64,000 nucleotides of DNA. It comes from Streptomyces daqingensis (GTDB taxonomy: Bacteria; Actinomycetota; Actinomycetes; Streptomycetales; Streptomycetaceae). Position 1 is the stretch's first letter. Each line of letters opens with the position of its first letter. Below the pieces are notes generated by a model. It did no database searches, was not told where the DNA came from, and saw only the letters and a program-made list of their open reading frames with translations. Of this stretch, positions 38,942 to 47,286 are shown piece after piece. The stretch lies in contig NZ_BMMP01000006.1 of assembly GCF_014645895.1 (NCBI RefSeq), forward strand, positions 248,001 to 312,000, given 5' to 3'. The position numbers and the translations under genes were made by a program.

Positions 38942-40351
38942 ATGCCACAGGTGCGGGTTCTGACCAAGGGCGCACGCGTCACGGGGGGTGTCTTCAGCCT
39001 CCTCTTCGCGCTGCACACGCTGCTCTGGATCGTGCGCGACGTCGCCGAACTGGGTGCCGGGGCCCTGTGGGACGTGTGGACGGGCGCCGCTCCCGTCGGA
39101 ACGTCGAGCGCCCTCGAACTGCCGGCGACGTCGACCCTGGACCTCGGCCTCCTGCTGCTGCAGCTGGCCGCCACCTTCGCCGCGTTCACCGGCGCCTGGA
39201 CGGCCGGCGGCCTCCTGGCGTGCTCGACGGTTCACACCTTCGCCTACCGGCTGCCCGTGCTCTGGCACGTGGTGCTGCACGACGAGGGCGAACCGGTCTT
39301 CCTGGACCGCTCCTTCGACACCGAGGGCGCCGGATACGTGGCCGCGGGCACGTCCCTGGTGGTCGCGATCCTCAGTTTCGCGCTGGCGCTGATTTTGCTG
39401 GCGGGGCTCAAGCCCTGGGCGCCCGCGCAGCAGCAGCCCCAAGGTCCTTGGGGAGCGGGCGCGCCCGGACAGGCGCCCCCCTTCGGACCGCCCCAGCCGT
39501 ACATGATCCAGCCGCCGCAGACGCCGCCGTTCGCGGAGCCGCCCCTGCCCAGCGAGATGCCGCAGCGGCCCGTCGGCGCCCATGTCGCCGCAGCGGCCGT
39601 CTTCTTCGGGCTGGAGGTGCTCTTCAACATCGGCTGGAACATCCACATGCTCTCCGAGCTGGGCATCGGCATCTGGAGCCGCTCCTTCATCGGAGTGGCC
39701 GGGCTGCAGGCGATCCTCGGTATCTCCGCGGTCTGGATCTGGCTGACGATCATGGCCGTCAGCGGGGTCGCCGGTCTTCTCGCGATCACCCGGGGCCTCT
39801 CCGCGCGCGGATTCACGACGGGCGCGGCGCTCATCGGGATGCCCCCCGCGCTGCTCGGCCTGTGGGCCCAGCTCTCGTCGGGCCTCCTCACGCGGGCCGG
39901 TACGCCGGCCATCAGCTACTTCAACGTCCTCTACCAGGTGATCCTGCTGGTCGGGGGCGCGGTCCTGCTCGTGCTGGCGATGCGGCCCGGTGTGCCCGCA
40001 CAGCCGGGGGCACCCGTCCACGGGGGCGCGCCCTGGCCACAGGGCGCCCCCATGCAGCAGGGGGCTCCGTTCGGCGCGGGGCCGGCGCCCTACGGAGCGC
40101 CGCAGCAGCACCCGGGGCAGCCCCAGCCGTACGGGCCGCCGCAGCCCCCGGCCGGAGCCCCGCCCCAGCCCTACGGCCCCCCGCCCGGCGCCCCTCCGCA
40201 GCCGGCGGGCCCCCCGCCGGGAACGCCGCCGCAGCCTGCCGGACCGCCTCCGGGGGCTCCTCCGCAGCCCTCCGGCCCGCCGCTGCAGAAGGACCCGGAA
40301 CCCCCCGGCGGCTCGTTCGGGCCTCCCCCGTCGGCCCCTCCGGCCAAGTGA
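38942..40351 (+). CDS. Multi-TM protein with a long proline/glutamine-rich tail
   Basis: A 469-aa protein. A set of hydrophobic segments lies in residues 10-160 and another in 210-350, about eight helices in all, separated by a Pro/Gln-rich loop (about 160-205). Residues 355-469 are a low-complexity tail with GAPPQPAGPPPG-type repeats. It resembles uncharacterised Streptomyces membrane proteins with cytoplasmic or wall-facing Pro-rich tails. Its stop overlaps the GTG of the M23 peptidase gene (GTGA), so the two are translated together. Function unknown. Confidence 0.8.
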   Translation: MPQVRVLTKGARVTGGVFSLLFALHTLLWIVRDVAELGAGALWDVWTGAAPVGTSSALELPATSTLDLGLLLLQLAATFAAFTGAWTAGGLLACSTVHTFAYRLPVLWHVVLHDEGEPVFLDRSFDTEGAGYVAAGTSLVVAILSFALALILLAGLKPWAPAQQQPQGPWGAGAPGQAPPFGPPQPYMIQPPQTPPFAEPPLPSEMPQRPVGAHVAAAAVFFGLEVLFNIGWNIHMLSELGIGIWSRSFIGVAGLQAILGISAVWIWLTIMAVSGVAGLLAITRGLSARGFTTGAALIGMPPALLGLWAQLSSGLLTRAGTPAISYFNVLYQVILLVGGAVLLVLAMRPGVPAQPGAPVHGGAPWPQGAPMQQGAPFGAGPAPYGAPQQHPGQPQPYGPPQPPAGAPPQPYGPPPGAPPQPAGPPPGTPPQPAGPPPGAPPQPSGPPLQKDPEPPGGSFGPPPSAPPAK

Positions 40352-41247
40352 CACGGGCCCGTGGTCTGCTGGCCGTCCTGGCGAAGCGGCACGGCCTGCT
40401 GTTCCCGGCGGGAGCGCTGTGCATCCTCGTCAACGGGCGGGGGTTCGGCCCGCTCTGGTTCACCGGCGTCGCACTGGTGGCGGTGAACCTCGTACTGGGC
40501 GCGTTCCTGACGTTCCGCCAGCGCCCGAAGGGCGAGCGGGAGCCGGTGCTGCTGCCGGTATCGCTCACCGGGCGCCTCATGGCCGTCAACGGACCGGGCA
40601 CGAAGGTGCCGAGCCACACGCACGGCAACGCCCAGACGTACGCCGTCGACCTGCTGTTCACCCCCGCCGAAGACGATGACTCCGCGCAGGCGGCACCGCC
40701 CTCCGCACGGTTCCGCCCCCTCGCCCGCCGGCCGGACGCCTACCCCACCTTCGGGACGCCGCTGCCGGCCCCGGTGGACGGAACGGTCGTCGCGGTCTCC
40801 GAGGGGCAGCGCGACCACCTCACGCGCACCTCACTGCCCGGCATGGTCTACCTCTACCTGGAGGGGTACGTGCGCGGCGCGGGCCACCCGCGCCGCGTCT
40901 TCGGCAACCACGTCGTACTGGACGTCGGCGACGGCGTGCACGCGGTCTTCGCGCACCTGCGGCGGGACTCCGTGCGGGTCTCGGCGGGCGACCGGGTCAC
41001 CGCCGGCCAGCAGCTCGCCGAGTGCGGCAACTCGGGCAACTCCTCCGAGCCGCACCTGCACTTCCAGCTGATGGACGGGCCCGACCTGGCCCTCGCGCGG
41101 GGTGTGCCCTTCGCGTGGCGCTACCGCGACGACGACGGAGCCGAACACGTGGGAGTCCCCGAGGACTTCACCCACTTCACCCCGGTCCCGGAGGTGCCGG
41201 GGACGGAGGACGGCGCCCGGCGCGAAGCGGACGAGCCCGCGGGCTGA
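40348..41247 (+). CDS. M23-family (LytM-type) metallopeptidase, membrane-anchored
   Basis: A 299-aa protein. Two hydrophobic N-terminal segments (about residues 15-55) anchor it, and the peptidase domain follows. Zinc-binding motifs are THGNAQTYAVDL (His92, Asp101) and HLHF near residue 234. Such enzymes cut peptidoglycan cross-bridges or act as activators. The GTG start overlaps the upstream stop by GTGA. The coupling suggests a membrane complex of the Pro-rich protein and this peptidase; that is inference. Confidence 0.88.
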   Translation: MTRARGLLAVLAKRHGLLFPAGALCILVNGRGFGPLWFTGVALVAVNLVLGAFLTFRQRPKGEREPVLLPVSLTGRLMAVNGPGTKVPSHTHGNAQTYAVDLLFTPAEDDDSAQAAPPSARFRPLARRPDAYPTFGTPLPAPVDGTVVAVSEGQRDHLTRTSLPGMVYLYLEGYVRGAGHPRRVFGNHVVLDVGDGVHAVFAHLRRDSVRVSAGDRVTAGQQLAECGNSGNSSEPHLHFQLMDGPDLALARGVPFAWRYRDDDGAEHVGVPEDFTHFTPVPEVPGTEDGARREADEPAG

Positions 41248-41250
41248 GCC

Positions 41251-41276
41251 GGGGGCGGACGGTCCCTTCCGCCCCC
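41251..41276. terminator. Terminator between M23 and dps
   Basis: GGGGGCGGA / TCCGCCCCC, 9 bp perfect with an 8-nt loop, between convergent genes. Confidence 0.65.
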
Positions 41277-41378
41277 GTCCCGCAGCCTCGGCCGCAAGCC
41301 GCCCGGGCGCGGTGCGGGGCACCTGCCCGGGCGGCGGCGGGCGCCGCGTGGGACGCGGAGCCGGGAAGGGCGTACGGC

Positions 41379-41855
41379 TCAGCTGCCGTTCTCGGCCTGG
41401 AACATCCAGCGGTGCTTCTCCAGGTCGCCGGTGAGCTGGATGAAGATGTCCTCCGTCACCGGGTCGGGCTCGCTCACCGACGCCATGCGTTCCCGGGCGC
41501 CCGCGATCACCGCTTCGAGGGCGGCGACCATCGTGCCGACGGCCTCGTTGTCGGGCTGCCAGCCCTCCTTGACCCGCTCGATGCCGCTCGCCGACGACAC
41601 GGTGGACGAGCGGCCGTCCGGCGGCAGACCGAGCGCCGACGCCCGCTCCGCGACCTTGTCGGAGTAGCTGCGGGCTGTGTCGACGACCTCGTCGAGCTGC
41701 AGATGTATCGAGCGGAACCGCGGTCCCACCACGTTCCAGTGGATCTGCTTGGCCACGAGGGAGAGGTCGACGAGGTCGACGAGAGCACCCTGCAATGCCT
41801 CACCCACGGTCTTGAGGTCGTCGTCCGGAAGCGTGCTCTTCACTGCATACGTCAC
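41379..41855 (-). CDS. dps: Dps-family ferritin-like DNA-protection protein
   Basis: A 158-aa protein with the Dps core KQIHWNVVGP. The interface ferroxidase residues are His39, His51, Asp66 and Glu70, in the spacing of E. coli and Listeria Dps. It stores iron and protects DNA against oxidative damage as a 12-mer. The GTG was chosen because the upstream in-frame ATG (41894) adds an unusual basic lead. No long DNA-binding tail is visible. Streptomyces has more than one Dps; which one this is cannot be told. Confidence 0.92.
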   Translation of the reverse strand: MTYAVKSTLPDDDLKTVGEALQGALVDLVDLSLVAKQIHWNVVGPRFRSIHLQLDEVVDTARSYSDKVAERASALGLPPDGRSSTVSSASGIERVKEGWQPDNEAVGTMVAALEAVIAGARERMASVSEPDPVTEDIFIQLTGDLEKHRWMFQAENGS

Positions 41856-42034
41856 GGCTGTCTCGCTTTCTCTCGGCCGGCCCTGTGTTCCCACCGACCG
41901 TGTAACCGGATGAGCGCGGGCAATTCATACCGCAGCGGACGCCCCGGCCCTGTACTCCGCGTACTCGCCCGAGGGCAGCGGGCCACCGGCACCGGGGCTG
42001 GCCGTGCACCGGTCCCGTGACCGAGACTGAGCGG

Positions 42035-42895
42035 ATGACCGACGACTGGACCGGCGCTCTGGACCGCACTTTCGACACCTCCTCCGGCGTCGTCCGCTGG
42101 GGCGTCCTCGGCCCGGAGGAGGGGCCGCCGGTGGTGCTCCTCCACGGGACGCCGTGGTCCTCCTACACCTGGCGCGGCGTGGCCCGCGCTCTCGCCCAGC
42201 GCTTCCGGGTCCACTTCTGGGACATGCCGGGTTACGGATCCTCCGCGAAGTACGACGGCCAGGACGTCTCCCTCGCGGCTCAGGGGCGCGTCTTCGCCGA
42301 ACTCCTCGAACACTGGGGCCTGCACGGGGAGGACGCCGCAGGAAGTCGCCGTCCCGCCGTCCTGGCGCACGACTTCGGCGGCTGCGTCGCCCTCCGCGCC
42401 CACCTGCTGCACGGCGCGCGCTACGCACGGCTCGCGCTCGTCGACGTCGTGGCGCTGGCGCCCTGGGGCTCCCCGTCGTACCGGCTGCTCGGCGGCCACG
42501 CCGGGGTGTTCGAGCAGCTGCCGCCCGCGCTGCACGAGGCGCTGGTCCGGGAGTACATCACCTCGGCCAGCGCGGCCGGCCTCCACCCGAGGGTGCTGGA
42601 CGGGCTCGCCGCGCCGTGGCTCGGCGAGGACGGGCAGAGCGCCTTCTACCGGCAGATCGCGCAGAACGACCAGCGCTGGACGGACGAGGTCGAGGGCCGT
42701 TACGGGGAGTTGGAGCTGCCCGTGCTGGTCTGCTGGGGCACGGACGACACGTGGATCCCCGTCGACCGGGCCCACAAGCTGGCCGGGCTGATTCCGGACG
42801 CCCGGCTGCGTTTCGTCGAGGGCGCCGGGCACCTCGTGCAGGAGGACGCACCGGCCGCCCTCACCGCGGCGCTGCTGGACTTCCTCCGCGACTGA
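42035..42895 (+). CDS. Alpha/beta-hydrolase with an Asp nucleophile (dehalogenase/epoxide-hydrolase-like)
   Basis: A 286-aa hydrolase. The oxyanion segment is HGTPW (37-41); the nucleophile elbow is AHDFGG, so the nucleophile is Asp113 rather than Ser; the acid is Asp237/238 and the base is His266 (GAGHL). An Asp nucleophile in this position marks haloalkane dehalogenases and epoxide hydrolases. The two lid tyrosines or the tryptophan that would separate these cannot be assigned by eye. The ATG at 42035 is preferred over an in-frame GTG at 42017. Divergent from dps. Confidence 0.87.
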   Translation: MTDDWTGALDRTFDTSSGVVRWGVLGPEEGPPVVLLHGTPWSSYTWRGVARALAQRFRVHFWDMPGYGSSAKYDGQDVSLAAQGRVFAELLEHWGLHGEDAAGSRRPAVLAHDFGGCVALRAHLLHGARYARLALVDVVALAPWGSPSYRLLGGHAGVFEQLPPALHEALVREYITSASAAGLHPRVLDGLAAPWLGEDGQSAFYRQIAQNDQRWTDEVEGRYGELELPVLVCWGTDDTWIPVDRAHKLAGLIPDARLRFVEGAGHLVQEDAPAALTAALLDFLRD

Positions 42896-43140
42896 CCGTA
42901 CGCACCCGCGGCCCGCAGATCCGCCGGCCCGGGCTCCGGCATCCCGGAAGGTACCCGCAACACCTCGACTCCCCCACCGGAACCGCCGCTTCACACAGAA
43001 AAACTTCACACGGCGCGGCCCGCTCCTAGCGTGCCGGTCATGCCGCGGGTCGTCGTCGAGCGGGCGCCCCTGCCCCCGCTCCGCACTGCACTGCACCTCC
43101 CCCTCCCGCACCCGGACCGCCGGAAACGCCGGACCGCCGG

Positions 43141-44328
43141 GTGCGGACGCCGCAGGCCGGGCCGGGCGGACGGGCCGGCGGACGCGACCCGTATCTGGAC
43201 AACGCGAAGTACCTGACGGTCGTCCTCGTCGCCGTCGGGCACGTCTGGGCACCGCTCACCGAGGGCAGCCGCGTCGCCAGCGCCCTCTACTACCTGCTGT
43301 ACACCTTCCACATGCCGGCGTTCATCGTCGTCTCCGGCTACCCCTCGCGCGGTTTCGAGGGCCGCCCGCGGCAGATCAGGCGGCTGGTCACGGGCGTTCT
43401 CGCCCCGTACCTCGCCTTCCAGACGCTCTACACGCTCTACGCCCGCCACGTCACGGACCCCGGCCGCGAACTGCGGTACCAGGAGCCGGGGTTCGCGCTG
43501 TGGTTCCTCGTCGCGCTCTTCCTGTGGCGGGTGACGACCCCGCTGTGGAGAGTGCTGCGCCACCCCCTGCCCGTCGCGGTGACCGTGGGCGTGGCGGCGA
43601 GCGTGACGCCCAGCGTGGACGACGACCTGAGCCTGATGCGCGTCGCGCAGTTCCTCCCCTTCTTCGTGCTGGGGCTGCTGCTGCGGCCGGAGCACCTGAC
43701 GGCCGTCCGAGGGCGCCGGGTCCGCCTGCTTGCCCTGCCCGTGGCGGCGTCGGCCCTGCTCGTCTCGTACGCCGCGGTGCCGTTCATCTCCGCGGCGCCC
43801 TTGCTGCACGACCAGGACGCGCAGGGGCTGGGCCTGCCCGCCTGGGCGGGAGCCCTGATGACGCTGGGTTCCTACGCGTGCGCCCTGGTGACGACCGTCT
43901 GCTTCCTGGCCTGGGTGCCTCGGCGGCGCACGTGGTTCACCGCGCTGGGCGCGGGGACGCTCTGCGCCTACCTGCTGCACATCTTCCCGGTACGGCTCTC
44001 CGAGCATCTCGGCTGGTACGAGACGCCGTGGGCCGGCAGTCGGCTCGTGCGGATCGGCGTCACGCTCGTCGCGGGAGCGGCGATGACGGCCCTGTGCACG
44101 GCACCCGTACGCAGGGCCGTCCGATGGCTGGTGGAGCCGCGCATGGGGTGGTTCTTCGGCGGCCCGGCCCCCCTCGCCGACCCCCCGGGCGCGGCGCCGA
44201 CGCGGCCCCGCGGGCATGTCCCACCGGCGCCGGCCGCGGAACCCGCGCCGCCCGGGGCCGTCCGGGCGCAGCCGCGTCGCCCCGTCCCGGCCGGAGACGG
44301 GGAGACGGCCGCCACCGGCGTCAGCTGA
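43141..44328 (+). CDS. Acyltransferase-3 family membrane protein
   Basis: A 395-aa protein with about ten membrane helices and the family's N-terminal catalytic His34 (AVGHVW). Such proteins acylate sugars, wall polymers or antibiotics. The C-terminal ~50 residues are Pro/Ala/Arg-rich. The GTG start is uncertain; no strong ribosome-binding site is visible. It stands alone between the hydrolase and a convergent thioesterase gene; the acceptor is unknown. Confidence 0.85.
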   Translation: MRTPQAGPGGRAGGRDPYLDNAKYLTVVLVAVGHVWAPLTEGSRVASALYYLLYTFHMPAFIVVSGYPSRGFEGRPRQIRRLVTGVLAPYLAFQTLYTLYARHVTDPGRELRYQEPGFALWFLVALFLWRVTTPLWRVLRHPLPVAVTVGVAASVTPSVDDDLSLMRVAQFLPFFVLGLLLRPEHLTAVRGRRVRLLALPVAASALLVSYAAVPFISAAPLLHDQDAQGLGLPAWAGALMTLGSYACALVTTVCFLAWVPRRRTWFTALGAGTLCAYLLHIFPVRLSEHLGWYETPWAGSRLVRIGVTLVAGAAMTALCTAPVRRAVRWLVEPRMGWFFGGPAPLADPPGAAPTRPRGHVPPAPAAEPAPPGAVRAQPRRPVPAGDGETAATGVS

Positions 44329-44335
44329 CGCGCGG

Positions 44336-44367
44336 CGCGGACGCGGGGTGCGAGAGGCCCGTCCGCG
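44336..44367. terminator. Hairpin between convergent genes
   Basis: CGCGGACG / CGTCCGCG, 8 bp, 16-nt loop, between the acyltransferase and thioesterase genes. Confidence 0.5.
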
Positions 44368-44372
44368 GCGTC

Positions 44373-45212
44373 TCAGGCCTTCGCGCGCGCGAGCTGCCGC
44401 GACTGGGCCACCAGGCGGTCGGCGCTGTCCCAGATCTCCACGTCCTCCTCCAGGAAGCCCCCGGCCAGGTTCGCGGTGATGACGGAGACGCGGAGGGGCC
44501 CGGGCGCGGGACGGGCCCGGACGTGTGCCGTGAGCTCGACGGTGGGCACCCAGCCGCTGAGCCCCAGCTCGAAGGCCGTGGGCGGCAGGGCGTCCACCGC
44601 CATCAGCAGGGAGAGCGGGTCGGCGTCCCGTCCGTCGGCGAGGCCGAACCAGGCACGCATCTCGCCGCGGCCGCTGGGGGCTCCGACCGCCCAGCCGCAG
44701 GTGGCGGGGTCGAGCCGGAGGTCGAGGCGCTTGCCCATCTCGGGGCCGGCTTCCGGTCCGGCCGGGTTGTCGTGCGCGCTGAAGCACTGCTCGCGGGGCG
44801 GCATGGCCGGCGGGCGGGCGCTGGTGCGCACGTCGTCCGTGACGGTGTCCAGGTCTCCGTAGGTGGCCAGGACGCGGATGCGTTCGACTTCCCGGCCGTC
44901 GGGGCCGGCCTGGAAGAGCCCGGCCGAGCCCGAGGAGAGCGTGCGCCCTGTCCGGGCGGTCTCCGAGCGGACGACGGCGGGGCCGGGGGTGCTCGCGGAG
45001 AAGTAGTGCGCGGTGATCGTGAACGGGTCGGGGTGCGGCAGCGTCTCACCGAGGGCCCGCCCGGCGACGGCGAGCAGGTAGCCGCCGTTGAGGGCGTGGC
45101 CGATGGCCCAGCCCGCGGAGAGGTGCACGTCGTGGACACCGGGTTCGCGCAGCCTCACGGCGGTGTCCCGGTCGAACTCGCTGAGGGTGGCTTCGGTGCA
45201 GGTGTCGGACAT
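44373..45212 (-). CDS. Thioesterase-family (double hot-dog) protein
   Basis: A 279-aa protein with two hot-dog halves, like acyl-CoA thioesterases of the TesB/YbgC-like group. The HALNGGYLLAVAG segment near residue 40 and a C-terminal WVPTVELTAHVRARP block are typical. It probably hydrolyses a medium or long acyl-CoA. Upstream, a TTACTGACTGGTAA element at 45233-45246 sits where a TetR/FadR-type fatty-acid repressor would bind, so regulation by acyl-CoA is plausible. The ATG is at 45212. Confidence 0.82.
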   Translation of the reverse strand: MSDTCTEATLSEFDRDTAVRLREPGVHDVHLSAGWAIGHALNGGYLLAVAGRALGETLPHPDPFTITAHYFSASTPGPAVVRSETARTGRTLSSGSAGLFQAGPDGREVERIRVLATYGDLDTVTDDVRTSARPPAMPPREQCFSAHDNPAGPEAGPEMGKRLDLRLDPATCGWAVGAPSGRGEMRAWFGLADGRDADPLSLLMAVDALPPTAFELGLSGWVPTVELTAHVRARPAPGPLRVSVITANLAGGFLEEDVEIWDSADRLVAQSRQLARAKA

Positions 45213-45324
45213 ACGAGTACCGTACACGGAGAAGTTACCAGTCAGTAAAGCTTGCGGGGTGGCGTACCCGCGCCACCGGACAGCAGACCCCGGCCGCGGC
45301 GGACCGGGCGGACCGGGCGGCCCG

Positions 45325-45993
45325 TCAGGTGTTGGGGCCCGCGTCCTCGACCTGTGAGCGCCGGTGCCAGGCCCGCGGAGCGCGCCAGCCGTACCGCATG
45401 GCCAGCAGCCGCACCAGGAACGCGAGAGCGGCCGCCAACGGCATCGTCGTCGCGTTGAGCGCGCCGGCACCCAGCAGCAGCGCCGTGACGGTGGCGCCGA
45501 TGATCGCCGGCACCGCGTAGAGGTCGCGGTCCCAGCGCAGCAGGGACGGCACCTCGTTCGCCAGGACGTCCCGCAGCACTCCGCCGCCCGCCGCCGTGGC
45601 CAGGCCGAGCACGGCCGAGGCGAAGAGACCCAGCCCGTACTCGTGCGCCTTGACCGTCCCCACGACGCAGAAAAGCCCCAGCCCCGCCGCGTCGAAGACG
45701 TTGACCGCCTTGTTGATGCGCTCCACGTGCGGATGGAGGAAGAAGACCAGGACCGTCGCGATGAGCGGGGCGTGGAAGTAGCCGGCGTCGGTGAAGGCGG
45801 CGGGCGGCACCGCACCGATCACCACGTCGCGGAAAAGCCCCCCTCCGAGCCCGGTGACCTCGGCGAGCACGGCCATTCCGAAGACGTCGAAGTTCTTGCG
45901 GACGGCGAGCAGCGCGCCCGAGATGGCGAAGACGAAAATTCCGACGAGGTCCAGCCAGTGCTGCAGATCCGGGTCGAGAAGCTGGAGGTTCAC
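45325..45993 (-). CDS. TRIC-family (UPF0126) cation-channel-like membrane protein
   Basis: A 222-aa protein with seven hydrophobic segments and the family's twin GGGLFRDV and GGGVLRDV motifs, which in prokaryotic TRIC channels line the pore. It probably forms a trimer passing monovalent cations. The GTG at 45993 gives the usual family start (VNLQLLDPD); the sequence before it is low-complexity. Weak ribosome-binding site. Transcribed alone. Confidence 0.88.
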   Translation of the reverse strand: MNLQLLDPDLQHWLDLVGIFVFAISGALLAVRKNFDVFGMAVLAEVTGLGGGLFRDVVIGAVPPAAFTDAGYFHAPLIATVLVFFLHPHVERINKAVNVFDAAGLGLFCVVGTVKAHEYGLGLFASAVLGLATAAGGGVLRDVLANEVPSLLRWDRDLYAVPAIIGATVTALLLGAGALNATTMPLAAALAFLVRLLAMRYGWRAPRAWHRRSQVEDAGPNT

Positions 45994-46422
45994 CGGCCCA
46001 TTGTTACGGGCGGCCGCCGCCCGCGGACGGCCGGGACCCGGCACCGCGGCCCCCGCCGCCACCGCCTCGCAGAGGACCCTCGGACACGCCTCCCGAACAC
46101 CCCCCGGCGCCGCACTGAATGCGTGTACGGGCGGTCACCGCGCGTCGAAAACGGGCGGCCGGAATGTGAAGCGGCGCATAGGAGCCACGTCACATACCAC
46201 CCCGCTTAGTAGCCCTCTTCAGGCCCCTTATGCCCGAATAGGTCGCCTCGCTCGGGATGCCCGCGTACGTACTGCCATGGCGTTTAGTACATCCCTTATT
46301 TGGACTTGGGCCGAGTGGGCTTTTACCAATGCCAGCGTCGCATTCGCCGGGGACCAGAACTCGGCACCGCAGCCGATCCGGCTCTCCGCGACAACCGGCA
46401 AGCGAAAGGTATTTGCTCCTCC
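45994..46422. other. 429-bp intergenic region with the SLT leader
   Basis: Less GC-rich than the surroundings. It holds the divergent promoters of the TRIC and SLT genes and a structured leader over roughly the last 130 bases. GCCGAGT and ACTCGGC can pair over about 50 nt, and AGCCG / CGGCT forms a smaller hairpin. CTCCTCC lies directly before the SLT ATG, and the nearest purine-rich site GAAAGG is 13 nt upstream. I could not match it to the ydaO/c-di-AMP riboswitch; no gene is visible. Confidence 0.5.
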
Positions 46423-47151
46423 ATGCGTATTTCCGCTTACACGCGCCTGAACCGGAAGCAGAAGACCACGACCATCGGCCTCGCCGCCGCCGCAGGCATC
46501 ACGGCGCTGACCGCGGGCATCGCTCCCGGCTCGGACGGCGGTGACGCCGGCCGAAGTCCCGCCAAGCCCGTCGCCGGCCACTCGGCGAACGCGGACGCCG
46601 CCGGCGAGAAGCAGGCCACGGCGACGAAGGGCGAGCACGCGAAGGACACCAAGTCGGTGCAGCTGGCCGGCGCCAGCGCGGGCCACCAGACGAAGGCCTA
46701 CCAGGGCAAGGACGCCAAGGCCGAGCAGAAGAACGAGGCCAAGGCCGACGTCAAGGCCGAGCAGGAGAAGAAGGCCGAGGACGTCCGGGCGGACCGCGGC
46801 TCCAGCCGCGCGGCCGACCGCGCCACGAAGGCCGACAACCTGGACGGCTGGATCAAGCAGGCCCAGTCCATCATGAAGGAAGAGGGCATCCCCGGCTCGT
46901 ACCACGGGATCAAGAAGAACATCATCCGTGAGTCCGGCGGTGACCCCAACGCGGTGAACGACTGGGACATCAACGCCAAGAAGGGCACGCCCTCCAAGGG
47001 TCTGCTGCAGACCATCCAGCCGACCTTCGACGCGTACCACGTCGAGGGCACCAAGAAGGACGTCACCGACCCGGTCGCCAACATCGTCGCCGCCTGCAAC
47101 TACGCGGCCGACAAGTACGGCTCCATGGACAACGTGAACTCCGCGTACTGA
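46423..47151 (+). CDS. Secreted lytic-transglycosylase-like (SLT-type) wall hydrolase
   Basis: A 242-aa protein. The first 35 residues are a signal-like hydrophobic segment (TTTIGLAAAAGITALTAGI), followed by a Lys/Ala/Glu-rich linker (about 60-140) and a compact C-terminal lysozyme-like domain with a catalytic-type Glu170 in NIIRESGGDPNA. Streptomyces Swl/SLT proteins with this layout cut glycan strands during growth and germination. It stands alone; a strong terminator follows. The start has an unusually poor ribosome-binding context. Confidence 0.88.
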   Translation: MRISAYTRLNRKQKTTTIGLAAAAGITALTAGIAPGSDGGDAGRSPAKPVAGHSANADAAGEKQATATKGEHAKDTKSVQLAGASAGHQTKAYQGKDAKAEQKNEAKADVKAEQEKKAEDVRADRGSSRAADRATKADNLDGWIKQAQSIMKEEGIPGSYHGIKKNIIRESGGDPNAVNDWDINAKKGTPSKGLLQTIQPTFDAYHVEGTKKDVTDPVANIVAACNYAADKYGSMDNVNSAY

Positions 47152-47201
47152 TCCGGACGGGCCACGAGCGGCACCGCGCGAGCGGTGACGGACGCGAGGA
47201 C

Positions 47202-47246
47202 AGACGGAAGGGCGGCTGCCGCACGGCAGCCCCCCTTCCGGCGTCT
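47202..47246. terminator. Strong terminator between SLT and oppF
   Basis: Nested arms AGACG, GAAGGG and GGCTGCC pair with GGCAGCC, CCCTTC and CGTCT around a GCAC loop; convergent placement. Confidence 0.75.
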
Positions 47247-47286
47247 CACACGCCCCGCCCGGCCGGGACGGGCTCCCGGCCGCGGC

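Noticed and set aside
43031..43216. Small frame upstream of the acyltransferase-3 gene
   Set aside because: Arg/Pro-rich translation without a ribosome-binding site, overlapping the presumed start of the real gene in another frame.
46226..46422. ydaO (c-di-AMP) riboswitch upstream of the SLT gene
   Set aside because: Streptomyces SLT genes can carry it, but I could not find the conserved GGGTGAA and CAGCTAACC-type blocks here.
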